From positions 62,001 to 126,000 of the forward strand of contig JAFUJA010000029.1 in assembly GCA_017473905.1 (NCBI GenBank): 64,000 nucleotides of DNA. The letters are read 5' to 3'. The notes beneath the pieces are model-generated. The model searched no databases. It was not told where the DNA came from and saw nothing but the letters and a program-made list of their open reading frames with translations. Made by a program: the position numbers and the translations under genes. This stretch comes from Lachnospiraceae bacterium. Its GTDB lineage: Bacteria > Bacillota > Clostridia > Lachnospirales > Lachnospiraceae. Below, in pieces: positions 9,443-19,715 of this stretch; the stretch's first letter is position 1; each line of letters starts with the position of its first letter.

Positions 9443-10747
9443 ATGAGAAATTATACGACCCAAATGAATGCCGCAAAACAAGGCATTATCACTCCGGAAA
9501 TGAAAGCAGTTGCAGCCAAAGAATACAGAACCGAAGAAGAAATCCGCAACCTCGTTGCCAAAGGACAGGTTGCTATCTGCGCAAATAAATTACACACCTG
9601 TATCGAAGCCAACGGAGTAGGCTCAATGCTGCGTACCAAAATCAACGTCAATCTGGGTGTTTCCCGTGATTGTAAGGATTATGATATCGAAATGGAAAAG
9701 GTTATGGCAGCCGTCAACATGGGGGCAGAGGCAATTATGGATCTTTCCTCTCATGGAGACACACAACCCTTCCGTCGCAAACTGACAAGCGAGTGCCCTG
9801 CGATGATTGGCACGGTTCCGGTATATGACAGCGTGATCCATTATCAGCGAGATCTGGCAACCCTTACCGCAAAGGACTTCATTGACGTAGTCAGACTTCA
9901 CGCTGAGGACGGCGTGGACTTTGTAACGCTCCATTGCGGTATTACTCGCAAGACCATCGAGCAGATAAAAAAACATAAAAGAAAGATGAACATCGTTTCC
10001 CGCGGCGGTTCTCTCGTATTCGCATGGATGTGTATGACGGGCGAAGAAAATCCTTTTTATGAGTATTATGATGAGATTCTTGACATCTGCCGTGAGTATG
10101 ACGTGACCATTTCTCTCGGTGATGCCTGCCGTCCCGGTTGTCTTGCTGACGGTAGCGACGTATGCCAAATCGAGGAACTTGTACGACTCGGCGAACTTAC
10201 GAAACGTGCCTGGGAAAAAGATGTGCAGGTCATGGTGGAAGGACCCGGACATATGCCGATGGACCAGATTGAAGCCAATATGAAGATACAGCAAACCATC
10301 TGCATGGGTGCTCCTTTCTATGTACTCGGTCCCATCGTTACAGATATTGCTCCCGGCTATGACCACATCACCTCCGCCATCGGTGGTGCGATTGCTGCAG
10401 CAAGCGGTGCCGCCTTCCTTTGCTACGTAACCCCTGCCGAACATCTGGCTCTCCCAAACGTAGATGACGTAAAACAGGGGATTATAGCATCTAAAATTGC
10501 AGCCCATGCCGCAGACATTGCTAAAAAAATCCCCCATGCAAGGGATATGGATGATCGAATGGGAGATGCCCGCCGCAGACTCGATTGGGAGGAACAATGG
10601 GCATGTGCTCTTGATCCTGAAACAGCCCGGCGCATTCGTGACGAACGCAAGCCGGAACATGATGATACCTGCTCTATGTGCGGTAAATTCTGCGCAGTCA
10701 GAAGTATGAATAAGGCACTAAATAACGAGATGGTAGATATTTTATAA
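9443..10747 (+). CDS. thiC: Phosphomethylpyrimidine synthase ThiC
   Basis: 434 residues; radical SAM enzyme converting aminoimidazole ribotide to HMP-phosphate. The C-terminal cluster motif C-SM-C-GKF-C ([11 protein letters not shown]) that defines the family is intact. [15 protein letters not shown] and [20 protein letters not shown] are also typical. Start at 9443 behind AAAGGAAA. It is the last gene of the operon; the clostridial ThiC lacks the long N-terminal extension of proteobacterial forms. Confidence 0.96.
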   Translation: MRNYTTQMNAAKQGIITPEMKAVAAKEYRTEEEIRNLVAKGQVAICANKLHTCIEANGVGSMLRTKINVNLGVSRDCKDYDIEMEKVMAAVNMGAEAIMDLSSHGDTQPFRRKLTSECPAMIGTVPVYDSVIHYQRDLATLTAKDFIDVVRLHAEDGVDFVTLHCGITRKTIEQIKKHKRKMNIVSRGGSLVFAWMCMTGEENPFYEYYDEILDICREYDVTISLGDACRPGCLADGSDVCQIEELVRLGELTKRAWEKDVQVMVEGPGHMPMDQIEANMKIQQTICMGAPFYVLGPIVTDIAPGYDHITSAIGGAIAAASGAAFLCYVTPAEHLALPNVDDVKQGIIASKIAAHAADIAKKIPHARDMDDRMGDARRRLDWEEQWACALDPETARRIRDERKPEHDDTCSMCGKFCAVRSMNKALNNEMVDIL

Positions 10748-10779
10748 AGTAATAATGGGTCATTGATTACGTCAACAAA

Positions 10780-10822
10780 AAAAGAATTCTTTAGAGAACT
10801 ACTCCAAAGAATTCTTTTTTAT
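10780..10822. terminator. Bidirectional terminator between thiC and the lipoprotein gene
   Basis: AAAGAATTCTTTAGAG and CTCCAAAGAATTCTTT pair with one mismatch; A runs and T runs flank it on both sides. It closes thiC from the left and the minus-strand gene ending at 10823 from the right. Confidence 0.82.
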
Positions 10823-11314
10823 TTACCAGTTCAAGTCCACTTCGTATTCTTCCGCAAGTGCCTTTAATTTTGCTTCATGTTCCATCAGCAGGTCATTTCC
10901 TGCTTTTACATAGTCGTTTACCTTATCAACACTACCATCCGGATCTCCTTGCACCGTACCGGAAGCAATCTGAATTCCCTCATAAAAAACTTCCGTATAT
11001 TTTACATAGAGCAAATGAACTCCCATCACACCCTCATCCGTAATGTTTGCGGTTACTTCATTTGCTTTCTCATTAAGAAGTTTCGCAGCGCTGAGAGTGG
11101 TACCTGCAAATTCTGCTCTGGTAGCAACAGTGTTATCATAATTTTTACCGACAACGCTGTTATAACTGGTTACCGCTTCCGTCTGCAAATCTCTTAAGGT
11201 TGCGTAGTCTCCGTCCACATAGGCAATTAATGCCTCCTGCTCCGGTGTAGGTCCGCAGGCGGTAAGGCCAAGGACCAAAATAAGTGACATGATTACAGTT
11301 ACAATTTTTTTCAT
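10823..11314 (-). CDS. Small predicted lipoprotein of unknown function
   Basis: 163 residues with a lipoprotein signal peptide: MKK start, hydrophobic core and lipobox LTAC (Cys about 20). The mature part is mostly helical (ALIAYVDGDYATLRDLQTEAVTSY, ending LLMEHEAKLKALAEEYEVDLNW) and probably forms a helical bundle outside the membrane. Its start is 16 bases after the end of the flippase fusion gene, so it may belong to the polysaccharide operon. I do not recognise the family. Confidence 0.72.
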   Translation of the reverse strand: MKKIVTVIMSLILVLGLTACGPTPEQEALIAYVDGDYATLRDLQTEAVTSYNSVVGKNYDNTVATRAEFAGTTLSAAKLLNEKANEVTANITDEGVMGVHLLYVKYTEVFYEGIQIASGTVQGDPDGSVDKVNDYVKAGNDLLMEHEAKLKALAEEYEVDLNW

Positions 11315-11329
11315 TTTTTCCCCTTTCTT

Positions 11330-14053
11330 TTACTTGAAAATTCTTTTTATTTTGGATGCTACACGTCTCAACGGATTCTTATTCTTCTTCCGCTCTGCAA
11401 CAATACGGTTATGAATCTCATCATATTTCCGCTCAGCCCCTAATGCAAGACGTTTACTGCAACGCTCCCTATTGTTACTCAAATCCTGCTCTCTGGTATC
11501 GAGATGCTGACTCTTTACTACCTGAGCAAAACTACACTCCCGGCAATCAAAGCTTTTTTTATGCAATGAAAAAACGTCAGCTCCACGCTTTGTACGGATT
11601 ATCAGAGTGTTCTCTCCTTTACCACCGTTTTTACCGTTTATATAGTTATCACCCACGGAAAAGTCTCCGTAAGGATTCAGTTTATCCACACAATCCAGAC
11701 AGCACTCCGGCATAAAATATTCTTTTACTGCCATTCGTTCCCTGCGTGGAATTGTAAGTTCATTTCCATCTTCCGTAATTAAAAGCACATTGCCGGGCCA
11801 TCCTTCCCCTTCTTTGGAACGGAAATGCATGGCCTGTAGTTTTTTATCCGCAAATATTTCATTGAAATATTCCCATACATGCGTTGTCATGGTTTTGTCA
11901 CAGAACAAGCCAATAAGAAGGTAATTCTCCCTATTTAATTTATGTTTTTCCACAACCTGCAGAAAACCTTTTAAATAACAAGGCGTACCCACAATTATCA
12001 GTTTTTCCTGCGGATGTTCTAATATATATTCCACCTCATTTGTATGTCCCACCTGTACATATCGTGATTTCTGTCCGGGAGTCAAATCTTCTCTTCCCGT
12101 AAAATGACGAGTTTGAACCTGCACTCCATAGTCAGTACTGTCTGCCAGAAATGCACCGTCATAACTTCCGGTCTCAAGGAGCGATTTTACCATTGTGGTT
12201 ACAAATCCACCCGAGGTAGAACCTTTCAAAATCCTTTCGTCCTTGGACTGTACAATATAACAATCCCTGTTCTCCCCGTCAGAAACCCTTTCTACAGGTA
12301 TTTTTTCCTGCGCCTGTGGGCAAAGAGCTATGCATTTTTTACAGGAAATACAATTTTCAGAAATATAGGGCTCTATTTTCCCGCTGTCTGACACCTGCAT
12401 GGTAATTGCCTTAACAGGACAGATTGCAGCACAAATACCGCAACCGCAACATAAAGCATTTTCTTTCACCTGATTTACCGTGTCCGTAATGCATACCTCC
12501 TTCTTCACAATCTTCTTTTTCTTTCGCCCCAACCTTCCCAATATCATTTTAACAACCTGCTTAAATTCAGGCTTCATAAAATAAAATACCAGAAAGACCA
12601 AATTAGGAACCAGAAGACAAATCAAGCCTCTTACCAAAAGCCAACCTATCCCTTCTATCCTATTTTCTGTGTGGGGAACCTGCATCGTCACAAACCATGT
12701 AATTCCGGCTGCCATAACAGTAACTATGGCATAATATCCCATTGTCAGGAGATTCGCAGATGCTCCTTTTTTAAAAAGTGCAGAAAATAAAGTTTTGTTC
12801 ACCCACGGAATGGATATTGCAAAAGCTGCAACAGATGACAAGACAACCCCATAAATTCCAATAAAATGTACAAGTACAAGGTTTAAAACCACATTTAAAA
12901 CCATGCATACAATCGGACGGTATCTGTCCTCATACCATATGCCTCCCGCATCCTTGAACATCAACATAGCTCTCTGGCTGGAAAACATATAAAAATAAAC
13001 TACCAAAGCTATTTCCACTCCCAGCGGATATGTCAAATCTTCACCTGTCCATATTAACATAAAAGGATGATACAGGCATAAAAGACACACGGAACACCAG
13101 CCGGTTATCCACGCGTTCATAAAACCGACTTTTTTGAATAATTTTAGATTTTTTTCCCGAGTCTCCGTAATCAGGCTGTTACCGACACTTGCCGTCATGG
13201 AAGAAAAGAACAGCAGCACAAAAGAGTTTACGGCACTCATAATATAATAATAATTCCCGTATATTGTTGTAGCTGTAAGGCCAAGAAAAGCAGAAACAAC
13301 TATCATATCTGCCGCATGCACGACAACAGAATTCAACTTGGTTCCCACAAGACCTCCAAGTCGTTTTTTGATTCCTTTTTTACTATCTTCGTCAAGTTCT
13401 CCCCGACACCGATACTCGGGATATTTTTTATTTGTAACCCATGCATTCAGAATGTTGGTTATAATTGTTCCCACAATAGGAACACAGGCATACACATAAA
13501 AATTATGTGTCAGAAGAAGTGCTCCTATCTGGCCCAACTGAATCAAAATGGTAATTACCAGCGTTATTTTACTTTTAATATCTGCTCTTTGATGCGCCGT
13601 AAGTAAACATTGCTTGTATCCGGCAAAAAAATAACTGATGACCGAATTAATCAGGTATAAATAAAAAAGTACATATACGTTTGTACCCTGAGGCGGCTCT
13701 CCTTTTATGAGAAATGGTATTGCAGGCAGCAATAAAGTACCTGCGCCCAGCATGATCCCACCAATCCAGCGGTACAACTTCCTATAATAGGACAGATACG
13801 CACATATTTTATCCGTATCCTTATCTTCGATGGGCTGATACAACGAAAAAACAATTGCCGATCCAAGCCCCAACTCTGCAAGACTCAAAAAACTTAAAAC
13901 CGAAGTAAAAAGACTGTCTACACCAAGATATCTGTCTCCGAGAAGATATAAAATAATGGTACGAGAAATAAAAGGCAATAGCATTGCTATTCCCTTGTTC
14001 GCAAAAGCAAATACTATATTACGTGATGTATTTTTACTTCTGGAATCCGCCAT
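11330..14053 (-). CDS. Flippase fused to 4Fe-4S ferredoxin and FrhB-like domain
   Basis: 907 residues in one open frame. Residues about 1-500 form a MOP/Wzx-type polysaccharide flippase (start NTSRNIVFAFANKGIAMLLPF, 12 or so membrane helices). After a basic linker (KKKKIVKK) come two ferredoxin motifs, CCGCGICAAICP near 540 and CISCKKCIALCP near 575. A coenzyme F420 hydrogenase/dehydrogenase beta-subunit (FrhB-like) domain follows, with GSTSGGFVTTMVKSLLE, VGTPCYLKGF and CCLDCVDKLN. FrhB-like proteins are known beside polysaccharide pyruvyl transferases, and one is encoded directly upstream. Start at ATG 14053 (RBS AGGAGAG); a TTG nine bases earlier is too close to that site. The fusion suggests that redox chemistry on a lipid-linked sugar is coupled to its export; this is inference. 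Confidence 0.88.
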   Translation of the reverse strand: MADSRSKNTSRNIVFAFANKGIAMLLPFISRTIILYLLGDRYLGVDSLFTSVLSFLSLAELGLGSAIVFSLYQPIEDKDTDKICAYLSYYRKLYRWIGGIMLGAGTLLLPAIPFLIKGEPPQGTNVYVLFYLYLINSVISYFFAGYKQCLLTAHQRADIKSKITLVITILIQLGQIGALLLTHNFYVYACVPIVGTIITNILNAWVTNKKYPEYRCRGELDEDSKKGIKKRLGGLVGTKLNSVVVHAADMIVVSAFLGLTATTIYGNYYYIMSAVNSFVLLFFSSMTASVGNSLITETREKNLKLFKKVGFMNAWITGWCSVCLLCLYHPFMLIWTGEDLTYPLGVEIALVVYFYMFSSQRAMLMFKDAGGIWYEDRYRPIVCMVLNVVLNLVLVHFIGIYGVVLSSVAAFAISIPWVNKTLFSALFKKGASANLLTMGYYAIVTVMAAGITWFVTMQVPHTENRIEGIGWLLVRGLICLLVPNLVFLVFYFMKPEFKQVVKMILGRLGRKKKKIVKKEVCITDTVNQVKENALCCGCGICAAICPVKAITMQVSDSGKIEPYISENCISCKKCIALCPQAQEKIPVERVSDGENRDCYIVQSKDERILKGSTSGGFVTTMVKSLLETGSYDGAFLADSTDYGVQVQTRHFTGREDLTPGQKSRYVQVGHTNEVEYILEHPQEKLIIVGTPCYLKGFLQVVEKHKLNRENYLLIGLFCDKTMTTHVWEYFNEIFADKKLQAMHFRSKEGEGWPGNVLLITEDGNELTIPRRERMAVKEYFMPECCLDCVDKLNPYGDFSVGDNYINGKNGGKGENTLIIRTKRGADVFSLHKKSFDCRECSFAQVVKSQHLDTREQDLSNNRERCSKRLALGAERKYDEIHNRIVAERKKNKNPLRRVASKIKRIFK

Positions 14054-14068
14054 AAAAACCAATCTCTC

Positions 14069-15259
14069 CTAAAAATCGATATACTCATACACGTTTTTCT
14101 TTCGAACATCTTTCAATCCGGCTTCAATCCGATGTGAATATTCCTGATACCGGTCACACATAAGTGCTACCGCATTTTCCAAATCTTCTTCACGGATTTC
14201 ACCTTTTACATCAAACATAAATTCTCCCTGACCAAACAATTCCATCAGTTCTTTATACTTGATTGCCCATCCGGGAACAATGCAAGGAATTGCATTACGG
14301 TACGCATGCACCACAGCATGAAAACGGGATGCAATAATAAAATCAAATTTACTTACCAGTGTATCGAATTCAAGACAACTTAATTCACGGGTAACGAGAA
14401 TCACCCGCTTGTCCTCCGGATACAATTCCTTCTTTATTTTTTCACAAATAGATAAATCCTCAGATGAATGATATAACAAATATACCGTTTTCCCGCGTTT
14501 TAAAAGAATATCAAGCATTTGTTTATACATATGAGACAAAGCTTCCGGATTTCCAAACAGCATGGTTTTCTGATTTGGAATAATTGCCACACTGTTTTGT
14601 TCAATGGCAATATCCTGAAGCACCGGAGGCTTTTTATATATATTGTCTGTATTAACCCCCATATTTTGAAGCACAAGATCCGGGGCAACAATCATATTTT
14701 CCAGACCATATTTTTCCTTCAACAAATCATGTCCTGCTTTTTCCCGGCACATGATCATATTCACTTTACGCATATTTCTGCGAATCATTCCATGAATAAA
14801 AGGAGCCATAATCCCCTTATAATCAAAAGGACCGAATGACTGCGGCATTAAATACACGGCAGCCCCCGCATTATAAGCAACTTTAAGTCTGGTAAGATAA
14901 AAAACAGTCTTTTTATACCCCCAGTCTGACCCCAGGGAATATCCGCTTATATCTATAACTGCCGCAGTATTTTCCATTATTTCAATATATTTTTTGGCAT
15001 CTTTTCCGCCAAAAATCCCACACAGGCTTCTTCCCAATTTATTTTGCATTAAAATAAGTTCAAAGGGCTTTGGATACTTAATAATGGGAAAAGTATATAT
15101 TTCTTTTTCTTCCACGCTGCGACGGGCATCCATATTGGAAATCACCACGGTTTCCAAATCCGGAAAACGTTTTGCAACCTCATCTGCAGTGATAAAAGTC
15201 ATAGCCTGTGCACCTTTATTAAAAAGCTGTCCGCCGGTAACTGCTATATATTTTTTCAT
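14069..15259 (-). CDS. Polysaccharide pyruvyl transferase family protein
   Basis: 396 residues of the CsaB/WcaK superfamily, which adds ketal-linked pyruvate to sugars of cell-wall or exopolysaccharides. Features: N-terminal VTGGQLFNKGAQAMTFITADEV (GT-B-like glycine-rich start), the central YLMPQSFGPF segment, MIMCREKAGHDLL, and the C-terminal FIASRFHAVVHAYRNAIPCIVPGWAIKYKELME, in which the catalytic His region lies. It sits between a glycosyltransferase and the flippase-FrhB fusion, with 15-26 base gaps, so the three form one operon. Confidence 0.88.
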   Translation of the reverse strand: MKKYIAVTGGQLFNKGAQAMTFITADEVAKRFPDLETVVISNMDARRSVEEKEIYTFPIIKYPKPFELILMQNKLGRSLCGIFGGKDAKKYIEIMENTAAVIDISGYSLGSDWGYKKTVFYLTRLKVAYNAGAAVYLMPQSFGPFDYKGIMAPFIHGMIRRNMRKVNMIMCREKAGHDLLKEKYGLENMIVAPDLVLQNMGVNTDNIYKKPPVLQDIAIEQNSVAIIPNQKTMLFGNPEALSHMYKQMLDILLKRGKTVYLLYHSSEDLSICEKIKKELYPEDKRVILVTRELSCLEFDTLVSKFDFIIASRFHAVVHAYRNAIPCIVPGWAIKYKELMELFGQGEFMFDVKGEIREEDLENAVALMCDRYQEYSHRIEAGLKDVRKKNVYEYIDF

Positions 15260-15285
15260 AAAATACCTCTTTGAAACAAACTTTT

Positions 15286-16425
15286 TTATTTCGTTTTTAC
15301 GATTTCATCATAAATCTCTTTATACTTTCCGCAAATATCAGCCCAGCGGAACTTTTCAGCCAGATTCAGGACATTTTCGGCAAGCCTCACATAATCCGAT
15401 GCCACAGCTTCTATTTTATCTGCAATATCTTCCGGGCTGTTATCCATAACGGAATATCCCACTGTGCCCTCCGGAAATTGTCCGTCAAAGCCCTGCCCCC
15501 TGGTATACAGTACCGGCAACCCCTGACTCATGGCCTCGCTGTAAACCAAGCCAAAGGTTTCCGAATGAGATGGCATGACAAAAATATCATTTTCCCTGTA
15601 AAACTTCAGCAACGCTTCCTTTGGCTGCTGTTCCACATAAGCAGTGTCCGGATAGGCGCACATTTTTTCATGTAAGTCTTTGTCCGCAACACGACCCACG
15701 GCAGTATATTTTACATTCCATCCCCTTTTACGAAGAAGCTGTAAGGCTTCCTGTGTGGCAATGGGATTTTTACGGTTACTGATAACTCCCGCATATACAA
15801 CCTTCAACTGTTTTTGTGCAATACGGGCCGCCGTTTCTTCAAGCATCGCTTTTTTAGCAGTAAAAAGATTCTCAAGCCAGAAGTCATCAATGCCGTTTGG
15901 CATTATATAACTTTTATCCAGAATTTCCTGCCGCAAATTTGCCGGAACATACGTATCCAGCACAAGGGTCCTGTAGCTCTCCGACAGGAAAAATACAGCA
16001 GCGGCATCTTTTAAAATATTAACGCCCCTTTTTCTCAGATAAAAAAGACGTTTAAAGAAAACCTGCACATCCGTAGCACGAACCGCTACAACATAAGGAA
16101 GGTTATACTTCTTCCCCAGCTTACGTGCCGCATTTCCGTCAGTAAAAAGGGTATAGGCGTGAATGCAGCGATAGGCAGAAACGTCACACTTTTTCTGCAG
16201 ATCTTTCAGGATTCTGCTTTGCTTGTAGTCAAATACAAATCTGTGCCACTTGCTGAAACATCTTGACAGAATAACTTCTGCGCCGGGCGTGGATACGTCA
16301 ATGTCTTCTTTTTGATAAATTGGACAATATACGCAGCTTTTTATGTCATATTCATTTAAATGCGTTATCATATGCCGGTGCAATACAGTTCCCGCATAGT
16401 TACAATTAATATGCAATACTTCCAT
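15286..16425 (-). CDS. Glycosyltransferase family 4
   Basis: 379 residues, GT-B fold. The C-terminal half carries the GT4 signature: VYAGVISNRKNPIATQEALQ, then FYRENDIFVMPSHSETFGLVYSEAMSQGLPVLYTRGQGFDG with the E-x7-E arrangement. The N-terminal half has the acceptor-domain start MEVLHINCNYAG. Start at 16425 because ATGGAG sits 6-11 bases upstream; the ATG at 16437 lies in that site. It is the first gene of the minus-strand surface-polysaccharide operon. Confidence 0.9.
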   Translation of the reverse strand: MEVLHINCNYAGTVLHRHMITHLNEYDIKSCVYCPIYQKEDIDVSTPGAEVILSRCFSKWHRFVFDYKQSRILKDLQKKCDVSAYRCIHAYTLFTDGNAARKLGKKYNLPYVVAVRATDVQVFFKRLFYLRKRGVNILKDAAAVFFLSESYRTLVLDTYVPANLRQEILDKSYIMPNGIDDFWLENLFTAKKAMLEETAARIAQKQLKVVYAGVISNRKNPIATQEALQLLRKRGWNVKYTAVGRVADKDLHEKMCAYPDTAYVEQQPKEALLKFYRENDIFVMPSHSETFGLVYSEAMSQGLPVLYTRGQGFDGQFPEGTVGYSVMDNSPEDIADKIEAVASDYVRLAENVLNLAEKFRWADICGKYKEIYDEIVKTK

Positions 16426-16636
16426 AACAATCTCCATCTAAAAACATAAAATTTATTATACCATCTGCAACACATTCTGGCAAACAATCTTTCGGCAGAT
16501 ATTACCATTCTCTTCTTTTTTACATTTTTACCAGAACTACGTAAAAACTTTTCAAAAAAACTTCTTCCTTAATTCGACAAAATGTTGTATACTGTACTCT
16601 GTTATAACTACAAAATAAAGGAAAAGGAAATTTGCT

Positions 16637-17755
16637 ATGAAGAAAAAAATATTTGCAGTTCTTCTTTCTGCAATGATGGTTTGTTTCGCTGTGGCAGGTT
16701 GCGGTTCCCAGGAATCCTCTTCCGGTGAACCAAGCACATCCTTAAAAGCAGAAGATGTATTCGGCGAGGATATCACAACCGAAGGCAGTGAAACCACAGA
16801 AGCGATTGTAGAAGAAAACGTGGAAGGTAAGTACCGCAGTGAACTTACCAACGAATGGATTGATGAAGCCCTGAAAAACCAGCGTCCCGTTGCCATTATG
16901 GTTGATAACGAAAAAACCGCTCTCGACCATTACGGACTCACTCAGGCTGACATCGTTTATGAAATGATGAACAGTACCTTAAATGGTGAAGTGACCCGTC
17001 TTATGGCAATCGTAAAAGACTGGGACAGCATTACCAGATTCGGAAGCATCCGCAGTATCCGTCCTACCAACCTTATGATCGGACCGGAATACAACGCAGT
17101 TATGATTCACGACGGCGGTCCCTTCTATATTGATGTTTATCTTAAAAATCCCTGGGTGGATAACTTAAGCGGCGGTTTTGCCCGTATTGACAATGGTAAA
17201 CCCCGTGAGTTTACGGAGTATGTTACCACCGGCGAAGTTGCCAAAAGAATTAAAAACAGCGGTTATGATACGGAATACAATTCCTATTATAAAGGTGCTC
17301 ACTGGACATTCTCAGATCCTTCTGCACCCACAGACCTCTCTGTTCAGACAGATTCAAAGGATTGTACTCTTGTTGATCTTCCCTTCCCTCACAACGGTTC
17401 CGAACTGGAATATGACGAGGCAAGCGGCACATATTTGTACTATGAATACAGCAAGGCTCACATTGATCCTGAAAACGGAAATAAGCAGTTAGCATTCACC
17501 AATGTCATTCTTCAGTGTGCAAAGCATGAAGTATATGACGAAAACGGTTATATGTTCTTCAATCTTATTAACCAGTCCGGCAAAGGATACTATATCACCG
17601 GCGGTAAAGCAATCCCCGTAACCTGGGAAAAGGGACATGATACCGATCCTACCAAGTTCTATGACGCAAACGGTAACGAAATCAAACTCAATACCGGTAA
17701 AACTTATGTAGGTCTTGTTTCTACCGACAGATGGAGCGAGCTTATTTTAAAATAA
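16637..17755 (+). CDS. DUF3048 domain lipoprotein (YerB-like)
   Basis: 372 residues. Signal peptide with lipobox VAGC (Cys 22), then an acidic Ser/Glu/Thr linker to about residue 60. The DUF3048 core follows: RPVAIMVDNEKTALDHYGLTQADIVYEMM, then RLMAIV and FGSIRSIRPTNL, which are typical of the family. The function of DUF3048 proteins (e.g. Bacillus YerB) is not established. It stands alone on the plus strand between two minus-strand blocks and has its own terminator. Confidence 0.9.
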   Translation: MKKKIFAVLLSAMMVCFAVAGCGSQESSSGEPSTSLKAEDVFGEDITTEGSETTEAIVEENVEGKYRSELTNEWIDEALKNQRPVAIMVDNEKTALDHYGLTQADIVYEMMNSTLNGEVTRLMAIVKDWDSITRFGSIRSIRPTNLMIGPEYNAVMIHDGGPFYIDVYLKNPWVDNLSGGFARIDNGKPREFTEYVTTGEVAKRIKNSGYDTEYNSYYKGAHWTFSDPSAPTDLSVQTDSKDCTLVDLPFPHNGSELEYDEASGTYLYYEYSKAHIDPENGNKQLAFTNVILQCAKHEVYDENGYMFFNLINQSGKGYYITGGKAIPVTWEKGHDTDPTKFYDANGNEIKLNTGKTYVGLVSTDRWSELILK

Positions 17756-17773
17756 GAATTTCCCATAAGATTA

Positions 17774-17811
17774 AAACCCGATTCGAGTCAAACTCAAATC
17801 GGGTTTTTTTA
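17774..17811. terminator. Bidirectional terminator after the DUF3048 gene
   Basis: AAAACCCGATTCGAG, loop TCAAA, CTCAAATCGGGTTTTTTT. It lies between two convergent genes and can serve both. Confidence 0.85.
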
Positions 17812-17839
17812 ATGCACAGGAAATTCTACGATATCCTGT

Positions 17840-19234
17840 TTATTTTATTTGCTCCGAAATCCGGCTTCCTAAAAGGAAACGTCCTCTTTCATTTAAGTGA
17901 CAGCCATCGGAAAGATATTCTTCAAAGTTATCCTTGTTGATGGGAAGTTCATGAAAATTATCCAGCACCTTAACATCCAGCTCTTCTCCAAGGGAAATAA
18001 CCGCCTCCGCATACTCTTTTAAGGTTCCTCCCTTTGCACTTTGAACTGCTTCCCCATAATCGTAATAAACGGTGAAATTCGGTGTCATCAAAAGAATTTC
18101 TGCCTCCGGATAGGCTTCCTTCAATGCGGTAACTCCGGCTCTTAATGCACCGGTATAGCTGTAATGGTCATACGCATCACTTCCCTGTACGGGATAACCG
18201 TTAAAAAAGTCATTCAAACCGTAATTGATAACAAACATAAGCTTTTTATCTGTTTCTTCACGTTTGAAAAAAGCCTCCAGACCTGCGTATACCTGCGTAT
18301 CAGCAGGAATTCCTTTTATATCTTCCTCAACAATCGCCTGTGCTATCATATCCATGGACAAATCATCTTTTTCGCCCAAAGCAGCGCTCCGGCCACCATA
18401 TCCGCAGTTATATACCCTGGCACCGGTAAGTGTTTTTACCACCTCCGGCACTGACATGCTGTCTGTATAGTTTCCGATGATGCTGTCGCCAAGAAATACA
18501 ATATCGTAATCGCCACACTCCGGATATGCTACACCCGTCTCCCTGTATTTCTCAATCAGATTACGCATATTCTGCATTTCTGCCGCCACATTATCCTGTG
18601 TAAGCATATAGGAATGCAGGTAATCGCTGTTGCACATCAGAAACAAAGAAACTTCTTTATTGGTCGCAAAAGTATCCGTATAATTTCCTTCATTGCAAAC
18701 AAGCCATTCCTCATCACCGTAAAAATACGTACCGGCATTGGGAAGACCTATCACCCACTCTGCAAATATTTGATATGTTTCCAGTGCTTTATCGCATTGT
18801 GTCCTGCTTTTATCCCGCCAGTAATCCATTTTAGGATGGGCAATCAAAATTTCAAAACGGATCTGTGGATTCTCCTGAATCAGAATGACAATATCCTCTT
18901 TTGCGGTACGTTCCGGGTCAATACCCAGATATACCGTAGATATCTCCTCATTACATTCCACCGCATGTTTCATATACCAACGCATTACCTTTCCGTTGGG
19001 AATGGAATACTCTGCCGGAAGAATCTGTAAGCCTCTGTAGTAATAAAAATCTTCCTCTTCATAGGCATCCACCGGGTACATGGAAAGGAAAAGAGAATCC
19101 CATACCTCATTCTCCATGCTGCGGAAATCTTTCTGAATTTTTTGATAATGGATAAACAGAAAAATTGCTCCCGCAAGTATAACTGCAAGAGCAATTCCCA
19201 CTGCAATAAACAGCAGTCTTTTTTTCTTACTCAT
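17840..19234 (-). CDS. Membrane-anchored SGNH/GDSL hydrolase
   Basis: 464 residues. One N-terminal membrane helix (about 8-28), a domain of unknown type (about 40-240), then an SGNH esterase domain: IVFLGDSIIGNY (Ser nucleophile), the YGGR oxyanion block, VINYGLNDFF and DGCHLNERG (Asp-His). It could be a wall or exopolysaccharide O-acyl esterase. Start set at 19234 (MSKKKRLL), overlapping the stop of the upstream gene by eight bases; a longer frame to 19321 would lie wholly inside that gene. The overlap implies coupled translation. Confidence 0.85.
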   Translation of the reverse strand: MSKKKRLLFIAVGIALAVILAGAIFLFIHYQKIQKDFRSMENEVWDSLFLSMYPVDAYEEEDFYYYRGLQILPAEYSIPNGKVMRWYMKHAVECNEEISTVYLGIDPERTAKEDIVILIQENPQIRFEILIAHPKMDYWRDKSRTQCDKALETYQIFAEWVIGLPNAGTYFYGDEEWLVCNEGNYTDTFATNKEVSLFLMCNSDYLHSYMLTQDNVAAEMQNMRNLIEKYRETGVAYPECGDYDIVFLGDSIIGNYTDSMSVPEVVKTLTGARVYNCGYGGRSAALGEKDDLSMDMIAQAIVEEDIKGIPADTQVYAGLEAFFKREETDKKLMFVINYGLNDFFNGYPVQGSDAYDHYSYTGALRAGVTALKEAYPEAEILLMTPNFTVYYDYGEAVQSAKGGTLKEYAEAVISLGEELDVKVLDNFHELPINKDNFEEYLSDGCHLNERGRFLLGSRISEQIK

Positions 19235-19613
19235 TTGATGCTTCTTTCTTTTCTCTTCGATAGCTTGTCCGAAGTTCCATGCTTCTGCGGGCAGCCTGCT
19301 CTTTACGCTCTTCCGTGGCAATCTGTCTTGCCCGGATGCCCTGCTGCCGCTTCATATAACGGGACTTCAAAGCCTCCTTATGGTCTACGTTGCTATCCTT
19401 TTTCCACTGTTGCAAATCTTCCTGCAAAGATGCCTGCAACTCCTCATTTTCAAGACGCAAAAAGGTATTGAAACAGGAAGGATAAGCAAATACACTCTTT
19501 TTCTCGCCCTGCTGAAAAATAACCTCCAGATATTTTTCATCCGCTTTTTCGACAACACCAATTCCGAAAGCTTTGTGAATTACAGATTCCCCAACCAAAT
19601 TCTTAGTCTCCAA
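19227..19613 (-). CDS. Small Tudor/CarD-like hypothetical protein
   Basis: 128 residues, not confidently recognised. The first 55 residues (LVGESVIHKAFGIGVVEKADEKYLEVIFQQGEKK..., cut here) follow the G-x-V-x-H-x2-F-G-x-G pattern of small Tudor-like/UvrD-tail beta barrels that bind nucleic acid or RNA polymerase. The rest is a charged helix rich in Arg, Lys and Glu. It overlaps the SGNH hydrolase gene at its 3' end and has a promoter-like TTACCA-17-TATAAT at 19716-19744. Confidence 0.72.
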   Translation of the reverse strand: METKNLVGESVIHKAFGIGVVEKADEKYLEVIFQQGEKKSVFAYPSCFNTFLRLENEELQASLQEDLQQWKKDSNVDHKEALKSRYMKRQQGIRARQIATEERKEQAARRSMELRTSYRREKKEASNE

Positions 19614-19715
19614 GGTGCCACCTCTTTCTTAAATTGTAAAACGTACATTTATCTGCCCAATGAATATACGTTTTTAACTCTAACGCTCTGTTCGAGCATC
19701 AAATCCTGCAATTAT

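Noticed and set aside
9623..10660. Open frame of 345 codons antisense to thiC
   Set aside because: No ribosome site, no recognisable motif, and it lies wholly opposite a certain gene; it is a shadow of thiC codon use.
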